Source: an uncultured Alphaproteobacteria bacterium
GTDB taxonomy: Bacteria; Pseudomonadota; Alphaproteobacteria; Rhodobacterales; Rhodobacteraceae
Reading direction: 5' to 3'
Assembly: GCA_929200255.1 (NCBI GenBank)
Contig: CAKMYZ010000002.1
Coordinates: 62,001 to 126,000 of the forward strand
DNA length: 64,000 bases
The notes under the pieces were generated by a model, which was not told the origin of the DNA, did not search any database, and saw only the letters and a program-made list of their open reading frames with translations. The number at the start of each line of letters is the position of its first letter. The first letter of the stretch is position 1. This document shows positions 8,746 through 18,710 of this stretch, in pieces. A program made the translations under genes and the position numbers.

Positions 8746-10629
8746 ATGGATAATGCCAATAAGATTCTTGATGTGACCTATGGCAGCTTTTCCTGTCGTC
8801 TTGAGGGGTTCGAGGATTCAGTCGAAACCATGAAGACGGTTGTGTCTTACTTTCATGACTTGGCGGGCCATGATCGTTTTATGGATATGGAACCGCAGGC
8901 CCCTGACATGGACACGCTCGCGCGCCTCACAGAAGAGCAATCCAACACTGCCGTTGAGATCGAAGGCGAGGGCCAGAGCGTCAGCCTGCGCGCTGTCGTG
9001 GCAGATGCTGCCGTGGGCGCGCTGCAAGACGATGGCGATGTGGCAGAGGCCGACAAGGAAGAGGTTGCCCAGAACCTATCGCCCACCGAAGAGACAGAGC
9101 TTGCGGAAGAAAATGATCCACTGGAGGAAGAGGCGGCCGAAGACAGCGTTGCTGACAAGCTCCGGCGCATCCGCGACGTTGTTGATAGGGGCCCCGTGGA
9201 AGAGACCAAAGAGGTTTATGCCGAAGACGAGGTAAATCCAGAAGAGGCCCCCGCAGATACCGATCCGTTGTCCCAGCGGCTGAGCGTGTTGGCGGCACAA
9301 GTCGCGGAAGCTGTACCCGAGGATGCCGCCGACCCAGAGGATGACCTTGTAGCGCAGGATGACGCGGAGATCCTTGAAGACGATGAAGCGGCCAATCCTG
9401 CGGCTGCCGAAGCAGAAGCCGTAGAGGAAGCACCGGAAGACACACCAGTTTCGGACACCGCTGAAGACACTGCCGATGAGGTCGAGGCTGTCGTCGAAGA
9501 TACCATCGCGGAAGTTGAAGCGGCTGACGATTTTGAAGAAGAAGTTGAAGAAGCTGCCACTGCGCCGGAGATCAATACTGTTACAGAAGCAGACGTGCAG
9601 CGTGAAGCAGAGAAAGCCGTCGATGACGTAGAACCGCTGGAAGACGCAGCCGTCGCCGAAAGCGCCGGTGACCAAATTTCAGAACCTGAGGCCGAACCGG
9701 AGCAAGCCACAGAAGAGGTTCCCGAGGCAGCTGAGGCCGGCCCGTTGGTTTTAACCGCGCAGGACGTAGCGTCGAAAACCAAAGCCAATGATGATGATGA
9801 CGACGACTTTGATCTTCAGGCCGAAGTGGCAAAGGTTGCCGCCGAACTGGCCGCACGCAAGGGCAATGAGCTTGCGCGCCATGGCCTGCCCCGCAGCGTC
9901 GACGATGCAATGAGCCGGATTCTGTCGCAGACCGATCAGCACCTCAATCAACCCGAAAGCCGGCGCCACCGCGACGCGTTCGCCCAACTCAAGGCTGCCG
10001 TTGCGGCAACCGAGGCCGCACGTCAACTGGGTGACGAAGGGGCCGGAGCCAAAGGCGCAGGCGATGCGTTCAAGGATGATCTGGGCGCACATGACGCCGA
10101 AGAACGCAGCCAAACGCCGCCTCCCTCGGCACCGCCATTGAAGCTGGTTAAGACTGTTGTTCTGGAAGAAACGCCCGAAGAGATTGCCAACTATGTTGAG
10201 CAAACTGCTGAAGAACCACCTGCGCCAGCGCCAGCCACCGCGCAAGAGGCGCCAACTTCCAAACCGGTGGATGCCGCATCGCAACGTCTGCGCCAGATAG
10301 CAGCGCGCAAGGAAACACCAGAAGACGCAACCAGTGGCGACGGGTTCCGCGAATTTGCAACAAAGCAAGGCGCTGCCGAGACCATCGATTTGATCGAAGC
10401 CGCGGCGGCCTATCTTTACTACGTAGAGGCAGAGGATGACTTCTCTCGCCCGCAGGTTATGAAGAAGGTCCAAGTGGCGACCGGGAAAGAGATCAGCCGC
10501 GAAGATGGATTGCGTGCATTTGGCCGACTGCTCCGTCTGGCTAAGATCGTGAAGCTCAGCAATGGGCGGTTCCGCATCTCTGATAGTTCTGACTATCGCC
10601 CGGATGATGCACAGGCCGCACAGGGTTAG
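8746..10629 (+). CDS. Long acidic protein of unknown function
   Basis: I do not recognise a function. The 627-residue product has a short folded start (about 1-55, DVTYGSFSCRLEGFEDSV), then roughly 450 residues dominated by Glu, Asp and Ala with no membrane segment or signal peptide, probably disordered and highly negative. A compact C-terminal region (about 533-627) beginning FREFATKQGAAETIDLIEAAAAYL looks helical with a winged-helix-like end. Similar proteins in Rhodobacterales are, as I recall, sometimes labelled chemotaxis or lipoprotein-like without support. A strong terminator follows, so it appears monocistronic. Divergent from thiN. Confidence 0.75.
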   Translation: MDNANKILDVTYGSFSCRLEGFEDSVETMKTVVSYFHDLAGHDRFMDMEPQAPDMDTLARLTEEQSNTAVEIEGEGQSVSLRAVVADAAVGALQDDGDVAEADKEEVAQNLSPTEETELAEENDPLEEEAAEDSVADKLRRIRDVVDRGPVEETKEVYAEDEVNPEEAPADTDPLSQRLSVLAAQVAEAVPEDAADPEDDLVAQDDAEILEDDEAANPAAAEAEAVEEAPEDTPVSDTAEDTADEVEAVVEDTIAEVEAADDFEEEVEEAATAPEINTVTEADVQREAEKAVDDVEPLEDAAVAESAGDQISEPEAEPEQATEEVPEAAEAGPLVLTAQDVASKTKANDDDDDDFDLQAEVAKVAAELAARKGNELARHGLPRSVDDAMSRILSQTDQHLNQPESRRHRDAFAQLKAAVAATEAARQLGDEGAGAKGAGDAFKDDLGAHDAEERSQTPPPSAPPLKLVKTVVLEETPEEIANYVEQTAEEPPAPAPATAQEAPTSKPVDAASQRLRQIAARKETPEDATSGDGFREFATKQGAAETIDLIEAAAAYLYYVEAEDDFSRPQVMKKVQVATGKEISREDGLRAFGRLLRLAKIVKLSNGRFRISDSSDYRPDDAQAAQG

Positions 10630-10653
10630 AGACGAGAAATCGAAACAATCAAA

Positions 10654-10679
10654 GGGCGGGGTTTATCCCCGCCTTTTTT
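10654..10679 (+). terminator. Strong intrinsic terminator, possibly bidirectional
   Basis: A GGCGGGG/CCCCGCC hairpin with a TTTAT loop region is followed by six T residues. It ends the acidic-protein gene and lies directly against the stop of the convergent DUF2842 gene. Confidence 0.9.
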
Positions 10680-10895
10680 CTACTGACCTTGGTCGGGATC
10701 AGGTTGACCAATCCCTTTGAACACCCATTTCAGCGGGAAGGCCCAACCGATGCCAAGCACCACATAAATCAGAAATTCAATACCCTTGGGAAAGCGCGAT
10801 GCCTGACCCATCAAAGTGACCGCGACCACAATGTAGACGGGCAAGCCCACCACAAGCACAAGTATGGCCAGCCGTTTACGCGCTTTATAGGTCAT
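10680..10895 (-). CDS. DUF2842 small membrane protein
   Basis: A 71-residue protein with two transmembrane helices (about residues 9-29 and 38-57) and a charged C-terminus ending PDPDQGQ. It matches the DUF2842 family of short alphaproteobacterial inner-membrane proteins; no function is known. It lies six bases downstream of purA on the same strand and is probably co-transcribed with it. Confidence 0.8.
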   Translation of the reverse strand: MTYKARKRLAILVLVVGLPVYIVVAVTLMGQASRFPKGIEFLIYVVLGIGWAFPLKWVFKGIGQPDPDQGQ

Positions 10896-10901
10896 CGGTC
10901 C

Positions 10902-12194
10902 TCAATCTGCGAAAGGGTCGGTTACCAGAATGGTGTCGTCCCGTTCTGGTGATGTGGAAACGAGCGCGACAGGGCAGTCGATCAACTCTTCGATGCGACG
11001 CACGTATTTGATCGCCTGTGCTGGCAGATCCGCCCAGGATCGCGCACCTTCGGTGGATTCCGACCACCCCTCAATTTCCTCGTAAACTGGCGTGCAACGC
11101 GCCTGCTCGTCCGCTGCTGTGGGCAGGTAGTCAAGCGTCTTGCCGTCAAGTTCATAGCCGACACAGATCCTGAGCGTCTCAAACCCGTCCAGCACATCCA
11201 GTTTGGTCAGCGAAATTCCCGATACACCCGAGGTCGCACATGTTTGACGAACAAGGCAGGCGTCAAACCACCCGCACCGGCGTTTGCGCCCGGTTGTGGT
11301 GCCAAATTCATGGCCACGCTCGCCCAGACGCTGGCCGTCGTCATCGTCCAACTCGGTCGGGAAGGGTCCCTCACCCACACGCGTGGTGTAGGCCTTGACG
11401 ATGCCAAGAACAAAATCAATTGCACCGGGACCGACACCCACACCCGTGGCCGCCTGCCCTGCAATGACGTTCGAAGAGGTCACAAAAGGATAAGTCCCAA
11501 AATCGATATCAAGAAGTGCACCCTGCGCCCCTTCGAACAAGATGCGTTTGCCCGCCTTGCGCTTTTCGTTCAGCACTTTCCAAACAGGGGCAGCGTATTC
11601 CAGAATAGCGGGTGCCACCTCGCGCAGCTTGGCCAGCACCGCATCGCGGTCAATCGGTTCGAGCCCCAAACCCCGTCGCAGCGCATCATGGTGGATCAAG
11701 GCCCGGTCAAGACGCAATTCCAGCGTCGCGTCATCGGCCAGATCAGCCACACGGATGACGCGGCGGCCAACCTTATCTTCATAGCAAGGGCCGATGCCCC
11801 GGCCAGTGGTGCCAATCTTGGCGACTGAATTCTGATTTTCGCGTGCGCGATCCAATTCACCATGAAACGGCAGGATCAGCGGTGTATTTTCCGCAATCAT
11901 CAATGTCTCTGGCGTGATGGTCACGCCCTGCGCGCGCAGCGTCTCGATCTCGCCCAGCAGGTGCCATGGGTCAAGCACAACACCATTGCCAATGACCGAT
12001 AGCTTGCCGCCACGCACGACGCCGGAAGGCAACGCATGCAGCTTGTAGACTTCACCATCAATCACCAAAGTGTGGCCTGCGTTATGACCGCCCTGGAAGC
12101 GGGCGATCACATCGGCCCGCTCGGACAGCCAGTCAACAATCTTGCCTTTGCCCTCATCACCCCATTGGGCGCCAACAACCACTACATTCGCCAT
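10902..12194 (-). CDS. purA: Adenylosuccinate synthetase
   Basis: PurA couples IMP and aspartate using GTP, the first committed step to AMP. The 430-residue product starts [21 protein letters not shown] with the GTP loop, and has [39 protein letters not shown] and [12 protein letters not shown] signatures. The ATG at 12194 has AAAGGAA upstream. Length and motifs are complete. DUF2842 follows. Confidence 0.97.
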   Translation of the reverse strand: MANVVVVGAQWGDEGKGKIVDWLSERADVIARFQGGHNAGHTLVIDGEVYKLHALPSGVVRGGKLSVIGNGVVLDPWHLLGEIETLRAQGVTITPETLMIAENTPLILPFHGELDRARENQNSVAKIGTTGRGIGPCYEDKVGRRVIRVADLADDATLELRLDRALIHHDALRRGLGLEPIDRDAVLAKLREVAPAILEYAAPVWKVLNEKRKAGKRILFEGAQGALLDIDFGTYPFVTSSNVIAGQAATGVGVGPGAIDFVLGIVKAYTTRVGEGPFPTELDDDDGQRLGERGHEFGTTTGRKRRCGWFDACLVRQTCATSGVSGISLTKLDVLDGFETLRICVGYELDGKTLDYLPTAADEQARCTPVYEEIEGWSESTEGARSWADLPAQAIKYVRRIEELIDCPVALVSTSPERDDTILVTDPFAD

Positions 12195-12339
12195 AAGAAT
12201 CCGTTCCTTTGCTCGGGTGCGTGCCCCCTATATCGCTGCCCCCAGCCCGGGGAAACAGCAAATTTGCGCCAATGCCGGGCTGGACAGCCCAGAAGCGCCC
12301 CGGCATTGTCTGGGCAACGTCAAGGACAGGGGGCAAATC

Positions 12340-12735
12340 ATGGGTTTCGTCATTCGGTGGGTTTTCGCGTTCTTGTTGCTGGCGGCAACATATAATCCGA
12401 CACAATGGAACTATGTCAGTTGGAGCTTGGCCAACTACGAGACAAACCTATCGCTGACAGTTCTTTTTGGCCTGATTTTGCTTGTTGGTTATATAATCTA
12501 CCTGCGCGCCACGCTCCGCTCGATCGGGGTTTTTGGCATGGTACTGGTGCTGGCTGTGGTTGGCACAGTGCTCTGGGTGCTGTTTGATCAGGGTATCATC
12601 AGCCTCGACAATCCCACTATCAACACATGGATTGCGATTGTCGCGCTTTCGGTTGTGCTGGCCATTGGTTTGTCATGGTCAATTGTGCGCAGGCGCTTGT
12701 CCGGACAGGCCGACATGGACGACGTCGACGAATAA
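12340..12735 (+). CDS. DUF6524-like integral membrane protein
   Basis: The 131-residue product has four predicted transmembrane helices and a short acidic cytoplasmic tail (ADMDDVDE). It resembles the DUF6524 family found in Rhodobacterales; the role is unknown. The ATG at 12340 is preceded by AGGACAGGGGG. Upstream in-frame codons lie over the purA promoter and are not favoured. It precedes secG by 78 bases. Confidence 0.7.
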   Translation: MGFVIRWVFAFLLLAATYNPTQWNYVSWSLANYETNLSLTVLFGLILLVGYIIYLRATLRSIGVFGMVLVLAVVGTVLWVLFDQGIISLDNPTINTWIAIVALSVVLAIGLSWSIVRRRLSGQADMDDVDE

Positions 12736-12813
12736 AGGCGCATCCAAGGGGTTGCGGGACGGCGGCGCAGCTTTTAGATACCGCGTGTTCGCGAACGCCC
12801 TGAAAGGCCTGAC

Positions 12814-13167
12814 ATGGAAAACGTCGTCCTCATTATCCACCTGATCCTTGCGCTTGCGTTGATCGGCACCGTGCTATTGCAACGGTCCGAAGGTGGTGGC
12901 CTTGGTATGGGCGGCGGTGGCGGGGGCGCCACCAGTTCACGACCCGCACCCACAGCGATGAGCAAGTTCACCTGGCTGCTGGCGATTGCGTTTATCTGTA
13001 CATCCATTTCACTGACGCTGATTTCTGCACGCAATTCAGCGGGGTCATCAGTGGCCGATCGTTTGGGGATTGAAGCAACAGAAGACGGCGTCGAAATCCC
13101 CGATCTGGGTGAAAGCCTTTTGCCGCCATCTTCGGATGATGCACCACTGGTCCCATCTGGCGAATAA
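12814..13167 (+). CDS. secG: Preprotein translocase subunit SecG
   Basis: SecG is the small accessory subunit of the SecYEG channel. The 117-residue product has two transmembrane helices (about residues 3-22 and 50-69) separated by the family signature QRSEGGGLGMGGGGGG, with a variable acidic C-terminus. Location directly before pyrG is common in Alphaproteobacteria. AAAGG lies upstream of the ATG. Confidence 0.94.
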   Translation: MENVVLIIHLILALALIGTVLLQRSEGGGLGMGGGGGGATSSRPAPTAMSKFTWLLAIAFICTSISLTLISARNSAGSSVADRLGIEATEDGVEIPDLGESLLPPSSDDAPLVPSGE

Positions 13168-13326
13168 CCACTAGGCGTTGCAGCAAGTTCGTTTGCGGCA
13201 ACATGATGTTGGGTCAACGGTTGCCAAAAGCGCCCGAATCCGCTAAGGCTTAAATCCCGTGATGATGCGAATTTTCGGGTTCGCTTTCCCACAGTTTTTG
13301 GAAGATTTCACGGGGGTCCCCTACCG

Positions 13327-14970
13327 ATGGCACGCTATATTTTTATCACCGGCGGTGTGGTTTCCTCGCTTGGCAAAGGGCTGGCCTCAGCCGCGCTGGG
13401 TGCGTTGCTGCAAGCGCGCGGGTACTCGGTCAGGCTACGTAAGCTTGATCCCTACCTGAATGTTGACCCCGGGACGATGTCACCGTTTGAACATGGTGAG
13501 GTCTTTGTCACCGATGATGGCGCGGAAACCGACCTCGACCTTGGGCATTACGAACGCTTTACCGGGGTGCCTGCGCGCAAGACAGATTCTGTTTCCTCGG
13601 GCCGTATTTATTCCAACGTGCTCGAAAAAGAGCGGCGCGGTGACTATTTGGGCAAAACCATTCAGGTCGTGCCGCACGTCACAAATGAAATCAAAGAATT
13701 CCTCGCCATTGACGAAGATGAAGTTGATTTCATGCTCTGTGAAATCGGCGGCACCGTTGGCGATATTGAAGGGCTGCCCTTCTTTGAGGCCATCCGGCAG
13801 TTCGCCCATGACAAGCCGCGCGGGCAGTGCATCTTTATGCACCTGACGCTGCTGCCCTATCTGGCTGCATCGGGTGAGTTGAAGACAAAACCCACCCAAC
13901 ACTCAGTCAAGGAGCTGCAATCCATCGGCATCGCACCGGATATCCTTGTCTGCCGATCAGAACAGCCGATCCCTGAGAAAGAACGCGAGAAAATCGCACT
14001 GTTTTGCAATGTGCGCAAGCAATGTGTCGTGGCAGCCTATGATCTGAAATCAATCTATGAGGCCCCGCTGGCCTATCATGATCAAGGTCTTGATCAGGCC
14101 GTTCTGGACGCCTTTGGCATCTCGCCCGCCCCTGCCCCAAAGCTGGATGTCTGGCATGATGTCTATGACCGCATCCATAATCCCGAAGGCAAGGTGAAGG
14201 TCGCGATTGTTGGCAAATACACCCAGCTTGAGGATGCCTATAAATCCATCGCCGAGGCGCTGACCCATGGCGGTATGGCCAACCGGGTGAAGGTCAAAAT
14301 CGAATGGGTCGATGCAGAACTGTTTGACCGCGAAGATGCAGCCCCCTTTCTGGACGGTTACCACGCCATTCTCGTGCCCGGCGGTTTTGGCGAACGCGGC
14401 ACCGAAGGCAAGATCAAGGCCGCGCAATTCGCCCGGGAAAAAAAGATCCCCTATCTGGGCATCTGCCTTGGCATGCAAATGGCAGTGATCGAGGCCGCAC
14501 GCAATGTGGCGGGCATGAAAAAGGCCGGGTCAGAGGAATTTGACCACGAAGCTGGTAAGAAGCGCTTCGAACCGGTTGTTTATCACCTCAAGGAATGGGT
14601 GCAGGGCAATCATATGGTGGCCCGCAAGGCTGACGATGACAAAGGCGGCACCATGCGTCTGGGCGCCTATGACGCCACATTGCTCGAGGGCTCCAAGGTT
14701 GCCGAGGTTTATGGCGGCACTGCCATCGAAGAACGCCATCGTCACCGCTATGAGGTTGACGTGAAGTATCGCGACACCTTGGAAAAGGCCGGGTTGAACT
14801 TCTCCGGCATGTCACCTGACGGCAAATTGCCCGAAATCGTCGAATGGAAGGACCACCCTTGGTTCATCGGCGTGCAGTTTCATCCAGAGCTAAAGTCAAA
14901 GCCTTTCGCGCCACATCCACTGTTTGCTGATTTTGTGCGGGCCGCGGTCGAGACCTCGCGGCTGGTCTGA
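13327..14970 (+). CDS. pyrG: CTP synthase
   Basis: PyrG aminates UTP to CTP using ATP and glutamine. The 547-residue protein has the synthetase domain (starting [29 protein letters not shown] centrally) and a C-terminal class I amidotransferase domain with nucleophile Cys in GICLGMQ and the His/Glu pair in [10 protein letters not shown]. Complete and of family length. The 159-base gap from secG leaves room for a promoter. Convergent with the MipA gene six bases away. Confidence 0.97.
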   Translation: MARYIFITGGVVSSLGKGLASAALGALLQARGYSVRLRKLDPYLNVDPGTMSPFEHGEVFVTDDGAETDLDLGHYERFTGVPARKTDSVSSGRIYSNVLEKERRGDYLGKTIQVVPHVTNEIKEFLAIDEDEVDFMLCEIGGTVGDIEGLPFFEAIRQFAHDKPRGQCIFMHLTLLPYLAASGELKTKPTQHSVKELQSIGIAPDILVCRSEQPIPEKEREKIALFCNVRKQCVVAAYDLKSIYEAPLAYHDQGLDQAVLDAFGISPAPAPKLDVWHDVYDRIHNPEGKVKVAIVGKYTQLEDAYKSIAEALTHGGMANRVKVKIEWVDAELFDREDAAPFLDGYHAILVPGGFGERGTEGKIKAAQFAREKKIPYLGICLGMQMAVIEAARNVAGMKKAGSEEFDHEAGKKRFEPVVYHLKEWVQGNHMVARKADDDKGGTMRLGAYDATLLEGSKVAEVYGGTAIEERHRHRYEVDVKYRDTLEKAGLNFSGMSPDGKLPEIVEWKDHPWFIGVQFHPELKSKPFAPHPLFADFVRAAVETSRLV

Positions 14971-14976
14971 TCTAGG

Positions 14977-15726
14977 TCAAAACCCGAACGTGATCCTCCG
15001 GGTCAATACGATGCTGCCGCTGAGTTGTTCATCCGATTGCGTGAGCGGGCTGCTGGCTGCGTCCTCGCGCAGTTGGTCGTAACGCAATGTGCCGACGACC
15101 TCCCAGTCATCGTTGATCGCATAGGTCGCTTCGGCCTTGGCGCCCGCGCTGATGATACCACCGCGCGCGTCAAAAGCATCAAAACCGCTGGCCGCACCCT
15201 CTGCTGCACTGACCCCGAAATAGGTCTGCGCGTAGTCATTGTCACCCAATAAAACCCGCGGTCCCGCACGCAATGTCAGGTGATCGGTTGGCCGGTAGAA
15301 CAGATCACCACCAACCACGGCCACAAAGGATTCATGCCCGATCACACCATAGCGAACCTTGGCAAAAATTTCGTACCCGGGTGTCGTGAATTCCAGACCG
15401 CCTCCGATTTCAAGCGCCGGGTCAATATCATCCAGCCCGGTCAGTTCTTCAAAATCATCCGCATCCCGGGGACCGATATAGCGGACCGATCCGCCAAACC
15501 CCAAACCATAGCTATCAAGGTCATTGCCGGCCGACAGCCCGCCCAGCCGTAGTTCTTCCAACTTGAATTCGGCGGCAACACCGGGATCAACATCATCATC
15601 TCCGAAGTATCCCGGGCCGACCGCCGGGCCCAGCCCGAAGCGGAAGGTCACGCCATTGCCGCCGTCTTGCGCCATAGCTGCAAGCGGACAGGCAACCAAC
15701 GCTGTCAGTGTAATCACGCGAAGCAA
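14977..15726 (-). CDS. MipA/OmpV family outer-membrane protein
   Basis: From a TTG start at 15726 (AGGAAGG eight bases upstream) the product is about 249 residues with a signal peptide ending AMAQD, then beta-strand-rich sequence including FRFGLGPAVGPGYFGDDD and a terminal aromatic residue (ITFGF) typical of Bam-assembled barrels. These match MipA/OmpV proteins, which are linked to peptidoglycan machinery or act as porin-like barrels; the role here is open. An in-frame ATG at 15753 would add nine polar residues before the signal peptide. Divergent from rlmJ. Confidence 0.75.
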   Translation of the reverse strand: MLRVITLTALVACPLAAMAQDGGNGVTFRFGLGPAVGPGYFGDDDVDPGVAAEFKLEELRLGGLSAGNDLDSYGLGFGGSVRYIGPRDADDFEELTGLDDIDPALEIGGGLEFTTPGYEIFAKVRYGVIGHESFVAVVGGDLFYRPTDHLTLRAGPRVLLGDNDYAQTYFGVSAAEGAASGFDAFDARGGIISAGAKAEATYAINDDWEVVGTLRYDQLREDAASSPLTQSDEQLSGSIVLTRRITFGF

Positions 15727-15850
15727 ATCTGCGTCCTTCCTGTCCTCCAGCATAAGGGCACAACCGCTCACCACGCAAGCAAGCCCGATAGACAGCCCCC
15801 CGCCCATGGGTTAGGCGCATGTTGCAACTTGCCCAAGGGCCTGCCTGACC

Positions 15851-16642
15851 ATGCTGTCATACCAACATATATACCACGCCGGAAATCTGGCCGATGTGCA
15901 TAAGCACAGCCTGCTGGCATGGGCCCTGTCGTACATGACGCGCAAGGACAAACCGCTGAGCTATCTGGAAACACATGCGGGACGGGGTCTCTATGATCTC
16001 AGCGATGACGCGGCCCTGAAAACCGGTGAAGCCGCCAAGGGCATCAAGATCGCGCGCGACTGGTTTGCACCCGATCACCCCTACCTTCAAACCTTGGCGC
16101 GCATCACAAGTGTACATGGTCCCACGGCCTACCCCGGCTCGCCGCTGATCGCGGCGGAAGGGCTGCGCCCGATGGACAGCATCCACCTGTCCGAACTGCA
16201 CCCGCAGGAATTCGCAGCCCTTCAGGCCAATATGGCACCATATGGCGGTGTCTTTCGCCAGAAGAACGGCTGGGACATGGCCCTGTCCCAGTGCCCTCCA
16301 GAGCCGCGCCGCGGTCTTTTGCTGATTGATCCTTCCTTCGAGGTCAAAGCAGACTACCAGACCATCCCAAAGACCATCACCCAGATCCACCGCAAATGGG
16401 GTGTCGGTGTCATCATGCTCTGGTATCCAATCCTGACGGACGCGCCGCACAAACCCATGATCCGCGCATTGCAGGACGCCCTGCCGGACGCCGGGGCACA
16501 TGAAGTTCGCTTTCCTCCGGCCCGGCCCGGCCACCGTATGGTGGGTTCCGGTCTCTTCGTGGTAAATGCCCCTTACGGATTTGCCGAAGAGGCCGCGCGG
16601 ATTTCTGCCCTCTTTCAAGACCAGCTTTCCCACCTTATGTAG
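15851..16642 (+). CDS. rlmJ: 23S rRNA (adenine-2030-N6)-methyltransferase RlmJ
   Basis: RlmJ methylates A2030 in 23S rRNA using S-adenosylmethionine. The 263-residue product opens MLSYQHIYHAGNLADVHKH, characteristic of the family, followed by ETHAGRGLYDL (cofactor loop) and LIDPSFEVKADY, the catalytic motif where enterobacteria have DPPYE. It is followed after five bases by the TerB gene, so it probably heads a three-gene unit. Confidence 0.92.
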   Translation: MLSYQHIYHAGNLADVHKHSLLAWALSYMTRKDKPLSYLETHAGRGLYDLSDDAALKTGEAAKGIKIARDWFAPDHPYLQTLARITSVHGPTAYPGSPLIAAEGLRPMDSIHLSELHPQEFAALQANMAPYGGVFRQKNGWDMALSQCPPEPRRGLLLIDPSFEVKADYQTIPKTITQIHRKWGVGVIMLWYPILTDAPHKPMIRALQDALPDAGAHEVRFPPARPGHRMVGSGLFVVNAPYGFAEEAARISALFQDQLSHLM

Positions 16643-16647
16643 ATGTC

Positions 16648-17085
16648 ATGTTTCAAGACCTTCTCCGGCGTTTGACCGCCCCCGAACCCCAAACCCTTCC
16701 CGACCTTGACGCCCGTCTGGCACTTGGCGCGCTTTTGGTGCGCATCGCCCGGACCGACGGCGACTATGCCGACGTGGAGATTGCCCAGATCGATCAGGCC
16801 TTGATGAAACGCTATGGTCTGTCTGCGGTCGATGCTGCGGCCCTGCGCGCCGAATGCGAAACCCTCGAAGCCGAAGCACCCGACACCGTCCGCTTTACCC
16901 GCGCAATCAAAGCAGCCGTATCCTACGACAACCGTTTCAGCGTGATCGAGGCGCTTTGGTCCGTCGTTCTGGCCGACGGCGTGCGGGACGATGAAGAAGA
17001 CAGCATGATGCGCATGACCGCTTCGCTACTTGGGGTATCTGATCAGGACAGCCACCGCGCAAGGCTTAAGGTCGCGGCTGGATGA
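16648..17085 (+). CDS. TerB-family protein
   Basis: The 145-residue, mostly helical cytoplasmic protein has the TerB pattern: RLALGALLVRIARTDGDYADVEIAQI, then a second helix pair with VVLADGVRDDEEDSMMR. Acidic residues of the two helix-turn elements could bind metal. TerB domains occur in tellurite-resistance and stress systems, but no other ter genes are here, so a resistance role is not supported. It overlaps the next gene by four bases (ATGA). Confidence 0.8.
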   Translation: MFQDLLRRLTAPEPQTLPDLDARLALGALLVRIARTDGDYADVEIAQIDQALMKRYGLSAVDAAALRAECETLEAEAPDTVRFTRAIKAAVSYDNRFSVIEALWSVVLADGVRDDEEDSMMRMTASLLGVSDQDSHRARLKVAAG

Positions 17086-17819
17086 GCGCCAGCCTGCCGA
17101 TGTACGCGACCCCGCTGACGGCGGGGGCGGACGCGCGATTGTGGAGTTTGATCCGTGATGGATTGCGCGCGCAGGGCATTGATGCGCCCGAAACGCTCAG
17201 CCCCCCGCCATCGGATCTGATCGCGCATTGGCGGGATCCGCAATTGGTGTTTTCACAGACATGCGGCTTTCCGTTTCGCGCGGTTCTTATGGATGACGTG
17301 TCGTTGATCGGCACCCCGGACTATGGGGTCGCAGGATGCCCACCGGGGTACTACCGCAGCTATGTGGTGGCCCGCAAAGATGATCCCCGCAGCACGCTTT
17401 CCGCCTTCACGACCGCCCCGTTCGCCTACAATGATCCGATGTCGCAATCCGGCTGGGCGGCACTGGCACTGGAGGCCCCCGAAGTTTTGCGCGGGGCGCG
17501 CATTTGTACGGGCGGGCATCGGCTGTCCGCCCTTGCGGTGTGCAGGGGTGACGCGGATTTCGCCACGATCGATGCGGTCACCTGGCTGCATCTGGAAGCT
17601 GCTGGCGAAACCGCCGGTCTTAAGATCGTTCACAGGACGACACCAACGCCGGGCCTGCCCTATATCACGGCCAAATCGGGACCGGCCGGCGCAATCTTTG
17701 ACGCAACCGTACAGGCCATCACCATGCTCACCCCCCAAGACCGCGCCACACTGCATCTCAAGGGGCTCATCACGCTGTCTGCAAGCACTTATGCATTACC
17801 TTTGCCGCCCCCTGTCTAG
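17082..17819 (+). CDS. PhnD-like periplasmic-binding-fold protein without signal peptide
   Basis: The 245-residue product resembles the PhnD/SsuA/transferrin-like binding-protein superfamily (LVFSQTCGFPFRA, GYYRSYVVARKDD, DADFATIDAVTW). It has no signal peptide or lipobox, and no ABC permease genes follow, so it may act in the cytoplasm or be an uncoupled binder. The ligand is unknown. The four-base overlap with the TerB gene indicates translational coupling. Confidence 0.72.
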   Translation: MSASLPMYATPLTAGADARLWSLIRDGLRAQGIDAPETLSPPPSDLIAHWRDPQLVFSQTCGFPFRAVLMDDVSLIGTPDYGVAGCPPGYYRSYVVARKDDPRSTLSAFTTAPFAYNDPMSQSGWAALALEAPEVLRGARICTGGHRLSALAVCRGDADFATIDAVTWLHLEAAGETAGLKIVHRTTPTPGLPYITAKSGPAGAIFDATVQAITMLTPQDRATLHLKGLITLSASTYALPLPPPV

Positions 17820-17915
17820 GCAATCGACCACCAACCTGGGGTCAACCCACAACTGACCGTTGCAAATGTCTCAGAAATCGGCACTACTCCGCGCCGAACA
17901 ACAAAAGTACCCAAT

Positions 17916-18689
17916 GTGACCAACACTGCTCCCGTTATTGAAATTCGCGACCTGCACAAAGCATATGGCGCCCTTGAGGTTCTCAAGGGCGTGGATATCG
18001 TGGCCCCTGCCGGGCATGTGGTGTCACTGATCGGATCATCCGGATCAGGCAAATCAACATTGTTGCGCTGTGCCAACCTGCTTGAGGACAGCCAGCAAGG
18101 CGACGTCCTATTTTGTGGTGAACCAGTGATCTGGAAAGGCAGCGGCGCGCACCGGCACCCCGGCGATCATGGGCAGATGATCCGTATTCGCACGAACCTG
18201 TCGATGGTGTTTCAGCAGTTCAATCTCTGGGCGCATATGACCATCCTGCAAAATGTCATGGAAGCACCCGTGACCGTGCTAAAGCGCGATAAAGCAGAGG
18301 TTGAGGCAGCAGCCCGCAAGCACCTCGACAAGGTCGGTATCGGCGACAAATGTGACGCCTATCCGGCCCAGCTTTCGGGTGGACAACAACAACGGGCCGC
18401 GATTGCGCGGGCCCTCTGCATGGAGCCGAAGGCCCTGCTTTTTGATGAGCCAACAAGCGCTCTGGACCCTGAGCTTGAGCAGGAAGTTGTCAAAGTTATC
18501 AAGGATCTGGCAGCCGAAGGGCGCACCATGATTATTGTGACCCATGACATGCGACTGGCCGCTGACGTCAGCGATCATGTCGTCTTTCTGCACCAAGGCA
18601 GAATCGAAGAGGAAGGCGCACCTGCTGACCTTTTCGGAAAACCGAAAACCGAGCGGTTGCAGGGTTTCCTCTCCGCGACGGTTTCATAA
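17916..18689 (+). CDS. Polar amino acid ABC transporter ATPase (HisP/GlnQ type)
   Basis: The 257-residue ATPase has Walker A GSSGSGKST, signature LSGGQQQRAAIARAL, Walker B ALLFDEPTSALDPE and the switch His in THDM. An insert before the Q-loop (WKGSGAHRHPGD) resembles the HisP/OccP subgroup. It starts at GTG 17916. It would energise the two permeases at 20678-22365 with the binding protein that follows. Gene order is split by a divergent oxidoreductase, yet the pieces make one complete importer. Confidence 0.92.
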   Translation: MTNTAPVIEIRDLHKAYGALEVLKGVDIVAPAGHVVSLIGSSGSGKSTLLRCANLLEDSQQGDVLFCGEPVIWKGSGAHRHPGDHGQMIRIRTNLSMVFQQFNLWAHMTILQNVMEAPVTVLKRDKAEVEAAARKHLDKVGIGDKCDAYPAQLSGGQQQRAAIARALCMEPKALLFDEPTSALDPELEQEVVKVIKDLAAEGRTMIIVTHDMRLAADVSDHVVFLHQGRIEEEGAPADLFGKPKTERLQGFLSATVS

Positions 18690-18710
18690 ACGACCAACAG
18701 GAGAAAATTG

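Noticed and set aside
9076..9910. Several long minus-strand frames opposite the acidic-protein gene
   Set aside because: They are mirror images of Glu/Asp/Ala codon repeats, giving low-complexity Ser/Ala-, Phe- or Arg-rich products with no domain.
16648..17085. Tellurite resistance operon
   Set aside because: Only a lone TerB-type domain is present, without terA, terC, terD or terE.
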